Origin: Dromiciops gliroides
Lineage: Eukaryota > Chordata > Mammalia > Microbiotheria > Microbiotheriidae
DNA length: 64,000 nucleotides
Direction of reading: 5' to 3'
Assembly: GCF_019393635.1 (NCBI RefSeq)
Contig: NC_057862.1
Span: 265,002,441 to 265,066,440, forward strand
Shown here: piece after piece, positions 33,901 to 46,240 of the stretch
Layout: the number at the start of each line of letters is the position of its first letter
How positions within the stretch are numbered: position 1 is the stretch's first letter
The notes under the pieces: model-generated
What the model saw: the letters and a program-made list of their open reading frames with translations, nothing else
Databases searched by the model: none
Told to the model about the DNA's origin: nothing
Position numbers and translations under genes: made by a program

Positions 33901-34648
33901 AGCCCCAAAACCAAAACTTGAAGATATCTAAGGTGTCTTTCCAGATCTAAATCCTATAATGTTCATGTACATGGGAGAAAGACTGTCTTTCATTTCCAGG
34001 ATATTAGGGGTAGAGAAGGAAAAGATTCTTATCAAATAGGTCTTGATCTACTTGGGTACTGTTTTAATCAGAATGCTCTGATGTGAACAGTGAGTGTGGG
34101 GAAGAATTGCTCTTCAATCTCTTATTTTTGCTAGGACCTGAGAGAGAAAAGTAGAAGCAAAAGAGCTAGGCAGTCTTTGACAATAAACCAGGTCAAAGAT
34201 TAAGGACAAACTGCCAAAACAGCTTTGGACATTTACCTGATTCAGGCAAAAATGAGTTGATAAAGAAAAGGTTTAGATAAAGAAAATGCTAAAGATAAGC
34301 ATGGCTTAGTGGTGTCAGGAAAACCTGGGTTCAAGTCTGGATTCTGGAATATTTGTTCAACACTAGACAAGTCTAACCTCTCAGTGCCCCCAGACAGTTC
34401 ACTAAGACTAAGTTACAGAGAAGTTGCCAACATGTATTGGTGAAGGGAGTTTCCTCCCCTGGAGCTCCCTACATGAATGTAATCACAGCTGTGAATCAAA
34501 AAAGAAAGAAAAAAAGGCCAATAAAAAGGAACTGGGAACCAGTCTAAGTCACACAGAGGTCTGATTTGGTTGTTTCTGTTTGGTACAAGGGGGAGAGGGA
34601 AAAAGTGGAGGTTGGGATCTGCTAATGAGAAGTGACAGTAATATTCTT
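33901..34648. other. Intergenic, no gene seen
   Basis: A diverged + strand MIR at about 34290-34400 (AACCTGGGTTCAAGTCTGGA); the rest has no recognised feature. Confidence 0.5.
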
Positions 34649-34803
34649 TGGGGGAGAGGGGGCAATGGGGGCTAAGTGACTTGCCCAGGGTCACGAAGCT
34701 AGTGTCAAGTGTCTGAGGCAGGATTTGAACTCAGGTCCTCCTGAATCTAGGGCTGGTGCCTTATCCACTGAACCCACTGAATCCATGAATCCAGCTGCTC
34801 CCA
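34649..34803 (-). mobile_element. CORE-SINE
   Basis: Minus-strand copy with a small internal duplication near the head. ACAGTAATATTCTT lies at both ends. Confidence 0.94.
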
Positions 34804-34849
34804 ACAGTAATATTCTTAAAAATCAAAAAGCATCAGTAAAACTATTTTT

Positions 34850-35006
34850 GTTTTGTTTTTTTGTTTTTTTGGCGGGGCAATGGGGGTTAAGTGACTTGCC
34901 CAGGGTCACACAGCTAGTAATTGTCAAGTGTTTGAGGCCAGATTTGAACTCAGGTACTCCTGAATCCAGGGCCGGTGCTTATCCACTGCGCCACCTAGCC
35001 GCCCCC
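34850..35006 (-). mobile_element. CORE-SINE
   Basis: Minus-strand copy; AGTAAAACTATTTTT lies at both ends. Confidence 0.95.
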
Positions 35007-35084
35007 AGTAAAACTATTTTTAAAACTTACCCAAGGTATTCATTTTTTTAAAAAAGTTCCAAAGAAAATGTACCTTCTGTCCTA

Positions 35085-35706
35085 GCTTACTTGGGGAAGA
35101 ATAGATGGTTTGTCCCACACAACAACTTCTCTTCAATAAGCATTGTGGCACACCACTACAAACTGGCCACTCATCAATGGAATAGGTTAGGCACAGGAGA
35201 CACAGTAGTAAATGACCATAGTAATCTACTGTTCAATAAACACAAAGACTCCAGTTTCTGGGATAGGAACTCAGTATTTGACAAAAACTGGTGGAAAAAC
35301 TGGAAGATAGCATGGCAAACACTAGGCATAAACCAACGTCTTACACCATATACTAAAATAAGGCCAAAATGGGTACATGATTTAGACATAAAAGGTGATA
35401 CCATAGATAAACTAGGAGAGGAAGGAATAGTTTACCTCTCAGACCTATTGAGAGGATAACAATATATGACCAAACAAGAGAGAGAGAACATTATGAAATG
35501 CAAAATGGTTGATTTTTTTATTACATTAAATTTAAAAGGTTTTGTACAAACAGAGGAACCAGAAAGCTGGGAGACAATTTTTACAGCCAGTATTTCTGAT
35601 ATTAAGGCCTCATTTCTAAAATATATAGGGAACTAAATCAAATTTATAAGAAGGCAAGTCATTCCCCAATTGAGAAATGCTCAAAGGATATGAATAGGCA
35701 GTTTTC

Positions 35707-35737
<31 letters not shown>

Positions 35738-36070
35738 GCAGGGCAATGAGGGTTAAGTTACTTGCCCAGGGTCACACAGCTAGTAAGTGCCAAGTGTCTG
35801 AGGCCAGTTTTGAACTCAGGTACTCCTGAATCCAGAGCCAGTACTTTATCCACTGTGCCACCTAGCTGCCCCACAGGCATGACTAATACAGAAATTTATT
35901 TAATGTGATTGTACATATATAACCTATATCAGATTGCTTTCTGTCTTAGAGAGGAGGGAGAAAATGAAGGAATGGAGAAAAATTTGGAACTAAAAATCTT
36001 ATGAAAACAAATGTTGAAAACTATCTTTACATGTAACTGGAAATAATAAAAATACTTTTATGATTAAAAA
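35085..36070 (+). mobile_element. L1 ORF2 fragment with internal deletion
   Basis: 35091-35459 is an open stretch of L1 ORF2: HQWNRLGTGDTVVNDHSNLL, WDRNSVFDKNWWKNW, RLTPYTKIRPKWVHDLDIKG. The frame breaks at 35459. A SINE sits at 35704-35872, and the sequence then jumps to the L1 3' UTR and AATAAAAATAC near 36045. About a kilobase of ORF2 seen in the L1 at 957-3770 is missing around the SINE. Confidence 0.9.
35704..35872 (-). mobile_element. CORE-SINE in an L1
   Basis: Minus-strand copy with a CTTTT-repeat tail. No target-site repeat is visible; the flanking L1 is deleted here. Confidence 0.92.
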
Positions 36071-37727
36071 ATAAACCAAACTCTGGCCACTCAATTGCCA
36101 AAAGTTTTTCAGATGTGAATAAGGTTACATTATAGAATTAAAGCTAGTGATGGGATAGTAAGCACCACTTTTATGAAAACAATTTGAAATAAATTTTAAT
36201 TATAGACTGATTTTAGAACACCTGTTCTAACCCCATACAAATGCCTCCTCATATGTATTCAACTAATGATTGCTATAAAAATTTTGTGACTAGAAGAATT
36301 GACAGAGAAAATAAACCTCCAAAATTCATCATCAAGAAATACTCCTGTAACAGAAAAAATTCAAACATGACCAAGTTCATTCATTTTTAAATGGTTATTC
36401 ATCTGTAAACTAGCCCAACTGATTGGAGTTTTGCTTCATCAGATTTCTGCTTCCTTTGAACTTCATATATTCATTCTTCTTCAGACAAAGTTACAATAAG
36501 TAAAAATTTTATTGTCACATGAGAGTCTGACATTTACTTTGGTACTTTACATAGCATTATATAATGTGATCCTTACAGCAAAACTGTGAGATATGTAATG
36601 AGTCATCATCCCATTTAATGAAGGAGAAAACTGAGGCTCAGAGACCTTAAATTAAAAAGTCAGAGTCACACTGCTACTAAACTATAGAAAAGACAATGTG
36701 CTGAATTGAAATGATCAAGAGATAACATAAAATGTGCTTTGCAAACCTTAAAGCACTACAAAAATGTTAGTAATTAGCAGAGATAAGTGAAATATTTTAT
36801 ACCTGAGTTCAAAAAATAAACCTAAGTGCAAGATCAGAATAGCATATCTAAATTCTAGACAACAGATCCATGAAAGAAATTTGGGGTTTTACAGGCTGTA
36901 AGTCCCACTTGAATCTACAATGTGACATAGAAGTTCAAAAAATACATGCAATCTTAAGCTGCCTTGGTCAAATAAGTTCTGGAATATTGTAATCAAATCT
37001 TGCCATCACATTTTAAGAAAGACTGGAGAGTATCAGGAACCAGAAAAGTGAAGCATTTTGGACCTTGAAATAAGATTCAGAGATCTGCCAGGTTTAGATT
37101 TCTATACAGAGGAATCCCTGGGTCAAAGGGATGTTCTCCTTAAATAGATCAACAAGGTTTCTACCTTATCCCCCTAAAATGAGCAATCTTTCCAGGTGGT
37201 GGTTGGATCATCACCAACAAAAATAGTATTTATCCTCTGGCAACTGATATTCACTTAACCTCAGACCCTCCTGATCTCCCCTGACAAATCCAGAAGATTG
37301 TAAGTTCATTGAAGGCAGGACTTGTTTTGTTTTCATCTTTCTATCTTGAGTACAAGGCACAGAGCCTGACACATTAAACACTAAATGAATGTTTGCTGAA
37401 CTGAATTAAATTGAACTGAACCCCAACATTCATCCACTTTCTCATGTTTAGCTTGTCAGGCCTGATCCTGTACTTGCCAGGATGGAAGAAAACCAGAACA
37501 TAGAATCTAGTTTGGTCTTTGCACTGACCATTTCCCATTCTTAGCTCATAGAATCTCCCTTCCTCTTCCAAGATGCAACTCAAATACTACATTTTACATG
37601 AAGATTTCCCTCAACTGCCAGTGCCTTGCCCCTCTAATTGACTTATATTTTACTACTTTATTTTTATTTATTCTTATATTTATGCTCTTTATGTTTACAT
37701 ATGTACTTATTGTCTCCCCCATTAATT
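36071..37727. other. Intergenic with MIR and CR1/L3 remnants
   Basis: A minus-strand MIR lies at 36530-36760 (CTGAGGCTCAGAGACCTTAA). A diverged CR1/L3-like LINE piece lies at about 36950-37190. No gene. Confidence 0.55.
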
Positions 37728-37861
37728 TTTTTTTTTTTTGCGGGGCAATGGGGGTTAAGTCACACAGCTAGCAAGTGTTAAGTGTCTGAGGCTGAATTCG
37801 AACTCAGATACTCCTGAATCCAGGGCCAGCGCTTTAACCACTGCGCCATCTAGCTGCCCCC
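37728..37861 (-). mobile_element. CORE-SINE with internal deletion
   Basis: Minus-strand copy; bases between GGTTAAGT and CACACAGCTAG are missing. Confidence 0.9.
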
Positions 37862-37884
37862 ATCCCTCATTAAAATTTAAGCTA

Positions 37885-38560
37885 CTTAAGCAAGGAATTG
37901 GAAGTTGAGGGGGTGCCCATCAATTGGGGAATGGATGGACAAGTTGTGGTATATGAATACAATGGAATACTATTGTGCTGTAAGAAATGATGAGCAGGAG
38001 GAGTTCAGAGAAACCTGGAGGGTCTTACATGAGCTGATGCTGAGTGAGATGAGCAGAACCAGAAGAACATTGTACACAGTATCATCAACATTGAGTGTTG
38101 ACCTACTGTGATGGACTATATTCTTCTCACCAATGCAATGGTACAGAAGAGTTCCAGGGAACTCATGATAGAAGAGGATCTCCAAATCCAAGAAAGAAAA
38201 AAAAACTGTGGAGTATAGATGCTGATTGAACCATACTATTTCTTTTGTTTTGGGTGCTGTTGTTGTTTTTTTTTTCTATTTTGAGGTTTTGCATCACTGC
38301 TCTGATTTTTTCTCTTGTAGCAGGATTAATGCAGAAATAGGATTCATGTTATTATGTGTATGTATATATATAATCTATATGTTTATGTATATAGATATAA
38401 CCTATATCAGATTACCTGCTGTCTAGGGGAGGGGGGAGGGAGGGGAGGGAGGGAGAAAAATCTGAAATTGTAAAGCTTGTATAAACAAAAGTTGAGAACT
38501 ATCTTTACATGTAACGGAAAAAATAAAATACCTTATACATTAAAAAAAAAATTAAGCTAC
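37885..38560 (+). mobile_element. L1 3' end
   Basis: Terminal ORF2 (TGCCCATCAATTGGGGAATG; WYMNTMEYYCAVRNDEQEEF) through the 3' UTR to AAAATAAAATACC at 38521. Close to other L1 copies here but 5'-truncated. Confidence 0.9.
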
Positions 38561-38669
38561 TTAAAAGTAGGATTGCTTTATTCTTTGCAGTCTTATCTCC
38601 AGTGCATAACACAGTGCCTGACATGTAGTATTCAGTTAATAAATGCTTATTGATTGTTTCATTGAATCT

Positions 38670-39350
38670 CGGATCTCTGAAACTTCAGAATAGATTTAGT
38701 TCAATCTGTACCTGAACATAATTCCACTCTATAGTAAATGTTCATATAGCTTTCTCTTAAAGAAATCCTAAGATGGTAACTCACTAACTCCATTTTTGGA
38801 CAGCTCTAATTGTTAAGACAGGAGAAGCTAAGTGATGCAGTGGACAGAATTCTGGTCTTGGAGTCAGGAGGACATGAATGACCCTGGGCAAGTCACTTAA
38901 TCCTGTTTGCTTCAGTTTCCTCATCTAAATATGAGCTGGAGAAGGAAATGACAAAGCAATACAGTATCTTTGCCAAGAAAACCCCTAACAGAGTCAACAA
39001 AGAGTTGGACTTGACTAAAAAACAACTGAACAAAAAAATTGTTAAAATATTTTTTCCTTTTATAAAGTTTAAATCTGCTCCCAAGCAACTTCCTCCATCT
39101 ATTGCTTCTAATTCTACTCCATGGAGCCAAACAGAATAAATGAAATCTTTCTTCCTATGTTATAGTCCTTCAAATACTTGAAGATGCCTTCATATCTCCC
39201 TCTATTAAATTTTCTCTTTTCCAGTCTAAAAACCCCAGTTCCTTCAATCCCTCTTCAAATGACTTGGTTTTCAGTCTTTTCACTAGTCTAATGTCCCTCC
39301 TTTCTACATATTGCCTAAAATAAAATTGTCAAACTCCTAAAATATGGCAA
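38670..39350 (-). mobile_element. CR1/L3-like LINE 3' end, split by MAR1
   Basis: Reads on the minus strand as the end of the CR1/L3-like LINE: GGACAGCTCTAATTGTTAAG, TTTAAATCTGCTCCCAAGCA, TCCTTCAAATACTTGAAGAT. A MAR1 SINE is inserted between copies of AATTGTTAA. Confidence 0.75.
38822..39040 (+). mobile_element. MAR1-type SINE with RTE-like tail
   Basis: The tRNA/CORE part (AAGTGATGCAGTGGACAGAA; GACCCTGGGCAAGTCACTTA) is followed by the distinct tail GAAGGAAATGACAAAGCAAT, TTTGCCAAGAAAACCCC, GAGTTGGACTTGACTAAAAA, as in marsupial MAR1. It is a different family from the other SINEs. The head is partly deleted. AATTGTTAA flanks it. Confidence 0.85.
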
Positions 39351-39429
39351 TATTTAGAGGTGTAGACACTGGTGCTACTCATGGACACAATATTCATTCA
39401 CATAGAATACTTAAAAAGCCATTTTAAGA

Positions 39430-39760
39430 CACTAAATTATCCAATGTGTGACTGACAGGGATAAGACAATGTGGGATGGGATATCAGGGAAGGCTTCTTG
39501 AAGAAGATGAGACTTAAAGAGGGTCTTGAATGAGGGAGGATTTGGAAAAGATAGGGGAAGCCATAAGAACAATGGTGTGTGGAGGACCCTATCTTGCCTC
39601 CTCGTCCCCCACATCCTGGGCACTGGGCTCCCACTAACAATTTGGGAAAGTATTCTCAACCCCTCTCCTCAAATCCAAGACACTTTACAGACCTCACATG
39701 TTATGGGATAAAACCAAGAAGCCAAGATCATTTTGGCCCCCAATTCATCAAGATAGTGTA
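39430..39760. other. Intergenic, no recognised repeat
   Basis: Unique sequence leading into the candidate enhancer. Confidence 0.4.
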
Positions 39761-40110
39761 AGGGTATCAGCAATAGAGGTAGGGGGAGGGAAAGCTCTGA
39801 GGTGAGCAGAGCAGGTGTGACTGCCCAGACTATTTTTGGAAACAGCCTCAGAAACAAACATTTGCATGGGGCCTAAGATGATGGTTTCAGAAAGAAACTG
39901 AACAGTAAACAAGGGCTTGTTTACCCCCATTACAACTTTCAACCACCCCCACCCCCATCCCCAACCTATTCTCTTTTCTCTCAGTGACAGAAGAAGTATT
40001 TTTTTTGGCCTAGAACCCACCCCTGGGGCCTCAGCTCAATTGCTGAACCCTTCCTCCCAGTCCAAAATGTCGGTCCAACCACTTCACTCCACACACTGAC
40101 CTTCCAAGTT
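39760..40110 (+). promoter_or_regulatory. Candidate 3'RR enhancer with a perfect octamer
   Basis: Repeat-free sequence with E2-box CAGGTG (39812-39817), consensus octamer ATTTGCAT (39860-39867; the reverse of ATGCAAAT) and a CACCC-rich block (39942-39960). Octamers and E-boxes are shared by the mammalian IgH 3' enhancers. It is 9 kb past the membrane exon. Activity is inferred. Confidence 0.4.
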
Positions 40111-40287
40111 CTCACTGAATCTTAGGAAATGTTTGCTGAATGAACGACCACCTCCTACCCTTCTTCAAGCTGCCTTCACAACCACCTAACCCAGGCTTCT
40201 GTGTGTCTGGCCTAATCCTAACCCACAGATGTATAAATCAGAGGTCCCCAATCTTTTTAGGGACCTGTATTTCTTGATTTACAGCAA

Positions 40288-40337
40288 ATCCTGAGTCACA
40301 AAGAATCAGACACAACAGAGACAAACAACAATAACAA
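40288..40337 (+). repeat. MAR1/RTE tail fragment
   Basis: CTGAGTCACAAAGAATCAGA, ACAACAGAGACAAACAACAA match the 3' end of MAR1-type SINEs. Confidence 0.65.
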
Positions 40338-40544
40338 AGTTTATTGCGGGACATGGATACTAGAATATCTGAAAAAGGAAGACATGGAAGGAATTGGGCC
40401 TCTGACCTCCCTTCCAGCTCCCTGTGGCCTTGTTTTCCTCATTCCCTCTATCCTCTATATCAAAATAAGGCCAAAACAAATCATTAGGGCAAGATAGACA
40501 TTAAAGTTTCCTATTTTTTCTTATGGTATCATTCTTTTAAATAT

Positions 40545-40740
40545 ACTTTTATTATTATAGGATAAAAGATTTAGAGCTAAAGAGTCAATTTAGTCCATCT
40601 CTCATTTTACAGACAATGGCAGGAAGGCTCTGAGAGATTCAATAATTTGCCCATGGTCACAAAGCCAGATGGTCAATGCCATGGCTGGGATTCAAAGCCA
40701 GGCCACTTGTCTCCCTTTTTCCATTCTGCCATTATGAACT
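40545..40740 (-). repeat. MIR
   Basis: Minus-strand MIR: CTCTGAGAGATTCAATAATT, CCATGGTCACAAAGCCAGAT. Confidence 0.7.
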
Positions 40741-41492
40741 AAAGGGTATGAAAATATACAAATCTTGTAGCAACATTGTTATCAATGTATTCTTCCATGT
40801 ACTCCATGGCCTCCTTCACAGTGTTTAATGATATCTCCCAAATATCCCTAACTTCCCTTAACAATAAGTTATGGATCTACAAAATCAGGTTTGTTTGGTT
40901 TTTAATGATAACAGGTATATGACTAATTGAAATCCACAGATAATTCAAAGCCACATCAAACTATTTGCTTCAGTCCTCTCCCCAGCAAAACCATTTACCA
41001 GAATTATTAACAAGGTACAACAGAGTCAAAAGACCTTGGTTTGCATCTTAGCTATTTACTATCTGACCTTAAACAAGTTACTTATTTTCTCTGGTTTTCA
41101 GTTTTATAATCTATAAAATGGGCTCCCTTACAGTCCTATATGATCCTATAAATATTTTAAGGGAAAACCATTACCAGAAGTCATTAGAATTGTTCTGCTT
41201 AGACCCAGAAGGCAAAACTGGGAACATTGAATAAAAGTTGGAGTCAGATTTAAGCTTGTTTTAAGGAAAATCTTCCTAACAATTATTAGCATTCTCTGGA
41301 AATAGTATATGTTTCTTCAGTGGGTAGAGAGTTTCCCATTCCTGGAATTCTTTAAGTGACAACTAGATGACAAATAGATGATTGAAAATGAATTCCCGTT
41401 AAGGTATGGTTTGAACAAGATGTCCTTTGTGTTCTCTTCCAGTTCTCTGAGATTCCAAGAAACTCACTCCAGCTTTGGAATTCACACTTTCA
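40741..41492. other. Intergenic with CR1/L3 3' remnant
   Basis: 41230-41455 is the end of a CR1/L3-like LINE on the + strand (TTCCTAACAATTATTAGCAT; GAACAAGATGTCCTTTGTG). No gene. Confidence 0.55.
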
Positions 41493-41644
41493 GGGGCAGC
41501 TAGGTGGCACAGTGGATAAAGCACTGGCCCTGGATTCAGGAGGACCTGAGTTCAAGTCCAGCCTCAGACACTTGACACTTACTAGCTGTGTGACCCTGGG
41601 CAAGTCACTTAACCCTAATTGCCCCACAAAAAAAAAAAAAAAAA
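41493..41644 (+). mobile_element. CORE-SINE
   Basis: Complete; GGAATTCACACTTT lies on both sides. Confidence 0.95.
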
Positions 41645-42334
41645 GGAATTCACACTTTGAAAGTACTCTCCAGCCCTTCAGTATCTCCTTCTGATTGGAT
41701 GGCTCTTCCCAGAATTTCCATTTAAGCAGAGGATCCATGTTTTCCTCTCCACTGTGTATTCCAGACTTTCTTTCCAATGCCCCTTCTTTTCTCTCCCTCT
41801 ACCCCTTTTCATCTTTCTTTTATGTCTTGTCTTCCACTATTAGAATGTAAGCTTCTTAATAGCAGGCTTTCTGCTTGTATTTATTTAGAAAGTGCTTAAT
41901 AAATGTCTGTTGACAGACTATGATCACTATGTCCAAATCTCACTGCCTTCTTCCTTCCATTCATCCATCTTTACACAATTCCTCTCAAAAAGGCAGGAGC
42001 CCCACAGGAGCACTTTGTCCATTTTCCTGCTTCCTGTCAGGTAGACTCTTCTCTTGTCTAGAGTGATGACCTATATCCCAAGGGATAATGTCCCTTTATC
42101 CTGAGAGAGTGGAAAAGAAAAGAAAGAAGAAAATTGGGGAGTAGGGGAGGAAGAATAAAGGGAAGACACTCCAGGAGGGTGGGTATCCATGTAAGGTATG
42201 ATGAGACCAGAAGTCAGATCACATGGTTGACATACAGTTTTCAGTTATAGTAACCAGAAACTAGAGATGTCACTAACTGGAATGGAGAGAGCTTTGATCA
42301 TACCATGAAACACCTGACCCTGTCAACTCTAGAA
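41645..42334. other. Intergenic, no gene seen
   Basis: 41840-41920 holds an old repeat (AGTGCTTAATAAATGTCTGT). Otherwise unremarkable. Confidence 0.45.
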
Positions 42335-42870
42335 TCAAACTCACATCATGTCATGATAATAATTACTGATATGTTACAATTTGAAAAGATCATAGGATCA
42401 GATATTTGGAGCTGGAAGGGGACTTGAAAGGCCTCTAGTCCAACCATCTCATTTTACAGATGAGGAAAGTAAGAATCAGTAACATGCCCAAAGTCACACA
42501 GCAAGTGTTAGAGTGAGATTTGAACCTAGACTTCATTTGAGCTTCGCAACAGGTATTATTGTCCCTATTTTGTGTATAGGGAAACTGAGCCTCAGAGAAG
42601 TTAAATGATTTGTCCAAAGTTGCACAGCCAAGTTAGGATTTGTAGTATGTCTTTTTCACTATACTGAACTACAGTCATGATTTTCTGCAACTGATACAAA
42701 CACAATCACCCACATCATCAAAGTATACTAAAACTTAGAATTAGAAGAGACCTTAGAGGTCATCTAGAATCTTGGCAAATTCCTTCCTTCTCCACATTAT
42801 TAACTGGGGTTCACCTCCTTCTGAAGAAAACTGAGGCCCAGAAGAATGAAAGGACTTGCCCACTCACAGA
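42335..42870 (-). repeat. Three MIR-like fragments
   Basis: Minus-strand MIR pieces at about 42385-42535, 42540-42660 and 42725-42870, each with the ATGAGGAAA / CACACAGC pattern. Confidence 0.65.
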
Positions 42871-43615
42871 AGAACAGTGTGAGCCAAAGCACAAAGATGG
42901 GAAAGTACAAAACATTCTGAGGGCACAGAGAGAAGAGGAGGCAGTCATGGGAGGTAGAGTTAGAACAGTACAGTGATGCCAGATTGTGGAAGGAGGATCT
43001 TGAATGTCAGAAGACAGTCTGAATTTGATTCAGTGGCAATAGGGAAAATTTGAAGCTTTTTAGCAGAAAATTGGCATGTGATCCATGTGTCATTTTATTT
43101 TCCTGGGCATCACAGAAACTATACAAATACACTTAGTGGGGAACCAGCCACACTCTATAATTCTTTTTACACTAGAGAGATGAAGCCACAGTGAACAAAA
43201 GGTATCCTGCCAAGTTAGTAGCTGAGACTTCTTCCAGGGATAATGAGAGCTCACATATAAAATGTTTCAAACACATGAGGTTATCATATTAGATCCTTCC
43301 AACAACTCTGTAAGTTACACAATTCAAACATTATCCCTGTAAAATCAGATGGGGAGATCGAAGGTCAGACAACCAATGTGATTCAAGGCCACGTAGTGAG
43401 TTCATGGAATAGCTAGGATGAGAACCCAGATTTATTGACTGTTTGAATCCCAGCCTAGAACCTGGAGCACAGATCCTACTGCTCAAATAGTCTCCCTTCT
43501 CTGAACCCAGCTCTGTGCTCAATGCTGTTGAGTAGAAATGATGGGAGAAGACTTTGTCCCTGATCTAAGCAGACTATCTGTGGAGGCAGGATTCATGTTT
43601 ATAAAAAGTTAAATA
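42871..43615. other. Intergenic, MIR remnant
   Basis: A diverged minus-strand MIR lies at about 43236-43440. No gene. Confidence 0.45.
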
Positions 43616-43777
43616 GGGGGCGGCTAGGTGGCACAGTGGATAAAGCACCGGCCCTGGAGTCAGGAGTACCTGAGTTCAAATCTGGCCTCAGACACTTGAC
43701 ACTTACTAGCTGTGTGACCCTGGGCAAGTCACTTAACCCCCCTTGCCCCGCAAAAAAAAAAAAAAAAAAAAAAAAAA
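43616..43777 (+). mobile_element. CORE-SINE with long pure A-tail
   Basis: Complete copy with about 26 uninterrupted As, a sign of youth. AAAGTTAAATA occurs on both sides. Confidence 0.95.
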
Positions 43778-45229
43778 GTTAAATAAAATAAGGGCAACAC
43801 AAGAAAGGTGTTTGATGGCCAATACTTGATGAGGGACCAGAGACTGAATCCCACACAAAAGAAAGCATGGGTGTAGTGCTGTGCTTCCAAATCTGAGATC
43901 CATGGATTGCATGAATCAATATGTGCCCCAAGCATTGCCATTGTCAATTTTATCTCGTTTGCACAGTGTGCGTTGAATACACTCCTATTCTGTCAGCCTG
44001 TGATTTTTTTTAATGTTAAAAGAAGTCCTGATACTCAAGTTGGGTAACCAGGGGACCTGGGTCCAAATCTTGACCCTTAAAAAAAAAACGTTGACCCTTA
44101 CCATCTGTGCGACATTAAATCACTTTCCCTCTCAATTTCTCCAGCTGTAAAGTTGGATTCATGGTCTCAGAAGACCTTTCAGCTCTGACATTCTGATTTC
44201 ATTCACCACTAAGAAGGGTAGGGAAGGAACCTGATAAACATATCTTCTAATGTCAATGACATAAAACTTCGTTGAGTTAGTTTTTTCCCTCCTGTACAAG
44301 GACTAGGGATGGGACCAAGCCAGAAGCACTTTCTAGCAGAGCCCTCTCCTGCTCCCAGGCCTTTCTGTTTATGTCTTATCCACCCAGACCACAAGGCTGT
44401 TGTTTGACAAAGTCTGGTCATGAGTCCACATCCTGTTATGAAACTTAGAACTCCCTCAAATAAATCTGACCTTGAGGTGGCTTTTATCTTCCGAGGCTGA
44501 GAACTAACGGAGGTCACTGACAAATAAGACTCTTCCAAGTATATTTTCTTCTCCTCAGACTTCTGAGCCCAGATGTTCTGCCCCAAAATTATTTTGGGAT
44601 GAGAATGCAATAATAAGGCTGAGAAGGAAAATGATGGGGGGTGGCGGAAGGGAAGACAAGGGATATGGGAAAAGGATCATAGGATCATAATATTTAGTGC
44701 TAAAGATATCTAGAACCTTAGAGATTATCTAACCCAAACCCCTCATTTTATAAATGAGAACATTAAGGCCTAGAAAGGGGAGTGGACTTGAGAGAAGTCT
44801 CTGAAAAGCTCTGAAAGCTGTAAAAGAGGATGGTGTGGGGAGAATAGAAAGGAATGGGTTTAAGGTGCAAACAACATCTCTTAGGCCAACGTGCAAGTAA
44901 ACAGACAATTCATTCCCCCAAAATTTTCTTGTAAGTCCCTCAGGTGTAGGGGATACTACATGATCTCAGCTATAATCTTGATCGATTTGCCACAGAGAGA
45001 AAGGACCAGGTCATGGAAGTTCTCTAGGCCCTCTGAAAGGAAAGTAAGCAGTAATTATGAGCCCAATACACCAACATGTTGAGGAAACTGAGGTGGGTAA
45101 TCAGACACAATTACAAACTGAGTGACTTTACTACATGAAGCAGGCTTGCAGGTTTTTCTCTGAGCTCTTAATGAACTACAAGATCAGTGAGTCAGTGGTG
45201 TGACTTAGCAATTAAAAATATTGATGTTG
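43778..45229. other. Intergenic, possible conserved stretch
   Basis: MIR remnants at 44030-44200 (+) and 44670-44790 (-). 44205-44640 between them looks unique and holds GACCACAAGG (Runx-like, 44389). No gene. Confidence 0.4.
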
Positions 45230-45369
45230 GAGCAGCTAGGTGGTGCAGTGGATAGAGCATCAGTCCTGGATTCAGGAGGACCTGAGTTCAAATCTGGCCT
45301 CAGACACTTAACACTTACTAGCTATGTGACCCTGGGCAAGTCACTTAACCCCAATTGCCTCACAAAAAA
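45230..45369 (+). mobile_element. CORE-SINE
   Basis: Complete copy with a short A-tail; TTGATGT lies on both sides. Confidence 0.92.
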
Positions 45370-45489
45370 GAATGTTGATGTCATCCTATAGATTACAGAC
45401 GCATAGAGACCAAATAAGGAAATAGTTTTGCTGTACTCTACCCTGGTCATTTGTTGTTGTTTGTTGTTGTTATTGTTGTAGTAGTAACT

Positions 45490-46080
45490 AAAGTACTCTC
45501 TTCAGTTCTGGGCATCACACTTTAGGAAAGATATAGACAAAATAGAGACTGTCCAGAGTAAAGTGGCCAGGATGGTGAGAGAAGTGGACAACATGCCACA
45601 AGATTATTTTCAAGAACCGGAGGTGGTTAGTGTAGAGAAAAAAAGACAGGATTGATGAAGTAGTTTTGGTTGGGGTTTTTTTTAAGTATTTGAAGGGCTG
45701 TCAGGTGAAAAAGGGATTAGATTTAGTTCTATTTTACCCCAGAAGGCAAATCTAGGACTGGAAGTTGAAAGGCAAACTCAGGATCAATGTATAAAAAAGC
45801 GAAAAGGCTTCCTAATGACTGTTCAGAAGCAAACTGGACTGTCTGAGGATAGGTGGGGGGGGGGGTATTCAACTTTGTTTTGACATGAATTCTTTCAGCA
45901 GTCTGGAGAAGTCTATTGACCCCTTCTGGGATAATGTCTTTAAATGTTTAAAATAAAATATGTAGAATTACAAAAGAAACCAATTATATTGGAAGTATTC
46001 AAGCAGATGCTTATCATGGGTGTCTTCTGGTCTGGTTTGATTTGTGTATGATTCTATGAGATATAGATGAGCCTTTTAAA
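45490..46080 (+). mobile_element. CR1/L3-like LINE 3' part
   Basis: CAGTTCTGGGCATCACACTT, TATTTGAAGGGCTGTCAGGT, AAAAGGCTTCCTAATGACTG, in the order of the CR1/L3-like LINE end. Old and broken. Confidence 0.75.
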
Positions 46081-46088
46081 GTTATTTG

Positions 46089-46240
46089 TGGGGGTAGCTG
46101 GGTGGTGCCCTGGATTCAGAAAGACCTGAGTTCAAATCCAGCCTCAGATGCTTGACACTTACTAGCTGTGTGACCCTAGGCAAGTCATTTAACCCTTATT
46201 GCCCTGCAAAAAAATACACAAATAAATAAATAAAAAGTTA
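46089..46240 (+). mobile_element. CORE-SINE with internal deletion
   Basis: Head joined to GCCCTGGATTC, losing about 17 bases. AAAGTTATTTGTGG lies on both sides. Confidence 0.93.

Noticed and set aside
35091-35459. 122-codon frame as a possible gene
   Set aside because: It is L1 ORF2 (RLTPYTKIRPKW motif), truncated and interrupted.
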